Source: Candidatus Gastranaerophilales bacterium (GTDB lineage: Bacteria > Cyanobacteriota > Vampirovibrionia > Gastranaerophilales > Gastranaerophilaceae). Taken from it: DNA of 64,000 nt. Each line of letters starts with the position of its first letter. Within the stretch, counting starts at the first letter, position 1. Positions 63,994 to 64,000 of the stretch are shown one piece after another. The notes below the pieces were generated by a model. It was not told where the DNA came from, did no database searches, and was given only the letters and a program-made list of their open reading frames with translations. The position numbers and the translations under genes are program-made. The DNA lies in the NCBI GenBank assembly GCA_023662705.1, contig JAMPIM010000004.1, forward strand, positions 11,473 to 75,472. The letters are read 5' to 3'.

Positions 63994-64000
63994 AGGTAAA

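Overview
The window is a 64-kb piece of an AT-rich bacterial chromosome. Motility genes (motA, motB, a fliD-like giant gene), a type IV pilin-like signal, low GC and the style of the hypothetical proteins suggest a gut Cyanobacteriota-side lineage (Gastranaerophilales, 'Melainabacteria'). That placement is recognition by eye, not a search result. Housekeeping genes are purA, ffh, pth and one CAU-anticodon tRNA.

Layout. (1) 1-2183: the end of an NfnA/PyrK-type flavoprotein subunit, a small Cys protein and purA. (2) 2158-9193, minus strand: a tightly overlapping eight-gene operon with three family-2 glycosyltransferases, a DUF4422 protein, a radical SAM protein, a PqqD-like protein, an HPr-kinase-like P-loop protein and a nucleotidyltransferase. 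It looks like a peptide-tagged or glycan-modifying pathway. (3) 9338-11203: thioredoxin-like plus CcdA membrane redox pair, a C_GCAxxG_C_C protein and a Cys/His-rich membrane protein, then tRNA-Met.

(4) 11386-46940: a segment of about 35.5 kb bounded by a 41-bp direct repeat (one mismatch). The right copy is the 3' end of an intact 121-codon gene; the left copy is a displaced 3' end next to tRNA-Met, the usual signature of an inserted island. It carries a Mu-like transposition module (DDE transposase, AAA ATPase, small partners), a Hachiman system (hamA, hamB), small phage-like genes, a type IIG-like restriction-modification enzyme with a second adenine methylase, hipBA with a paired operator, a lone PD-(D/E)xK protein, AbiH and a type I system (hsdM, hsdS, fic, hsdR). 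It is a dense anti-phage defence island. The giant fliD also lies inside the repeats.

(5) The fliD-like gene (36890-46809, minus) would encode about 3,300 residues with roughly two dozen flagellin-IN-type repeats. Its reading frame is broken at an 11-G tract, which could be a phase-variation switch or a sequence artefact. (6) 46896-64000: a Spy/CpxP-like protein, a kinase-like protein, a DegT aminotransferase, an EF-hand/YD-repeat protein, a diguanylate cyclase with an altered GGDEF motif, motAB, an anti-sigma/ECF sigma/Spy operon, a HAD phosphatase, a pilin-YadA head-S74 chaperone fusion, a large helical-ended protein of unknown function, ffh and pth.

The features most worth following are the tract-interrupted giant fliD, the pilin-adhesin fusion, the PqqD/HprK-like/nucleotidyltransferase glycosylation operon, the Mu-like module beside Hachiman with its symmetric iterons, and the direct repeats bounding the island.
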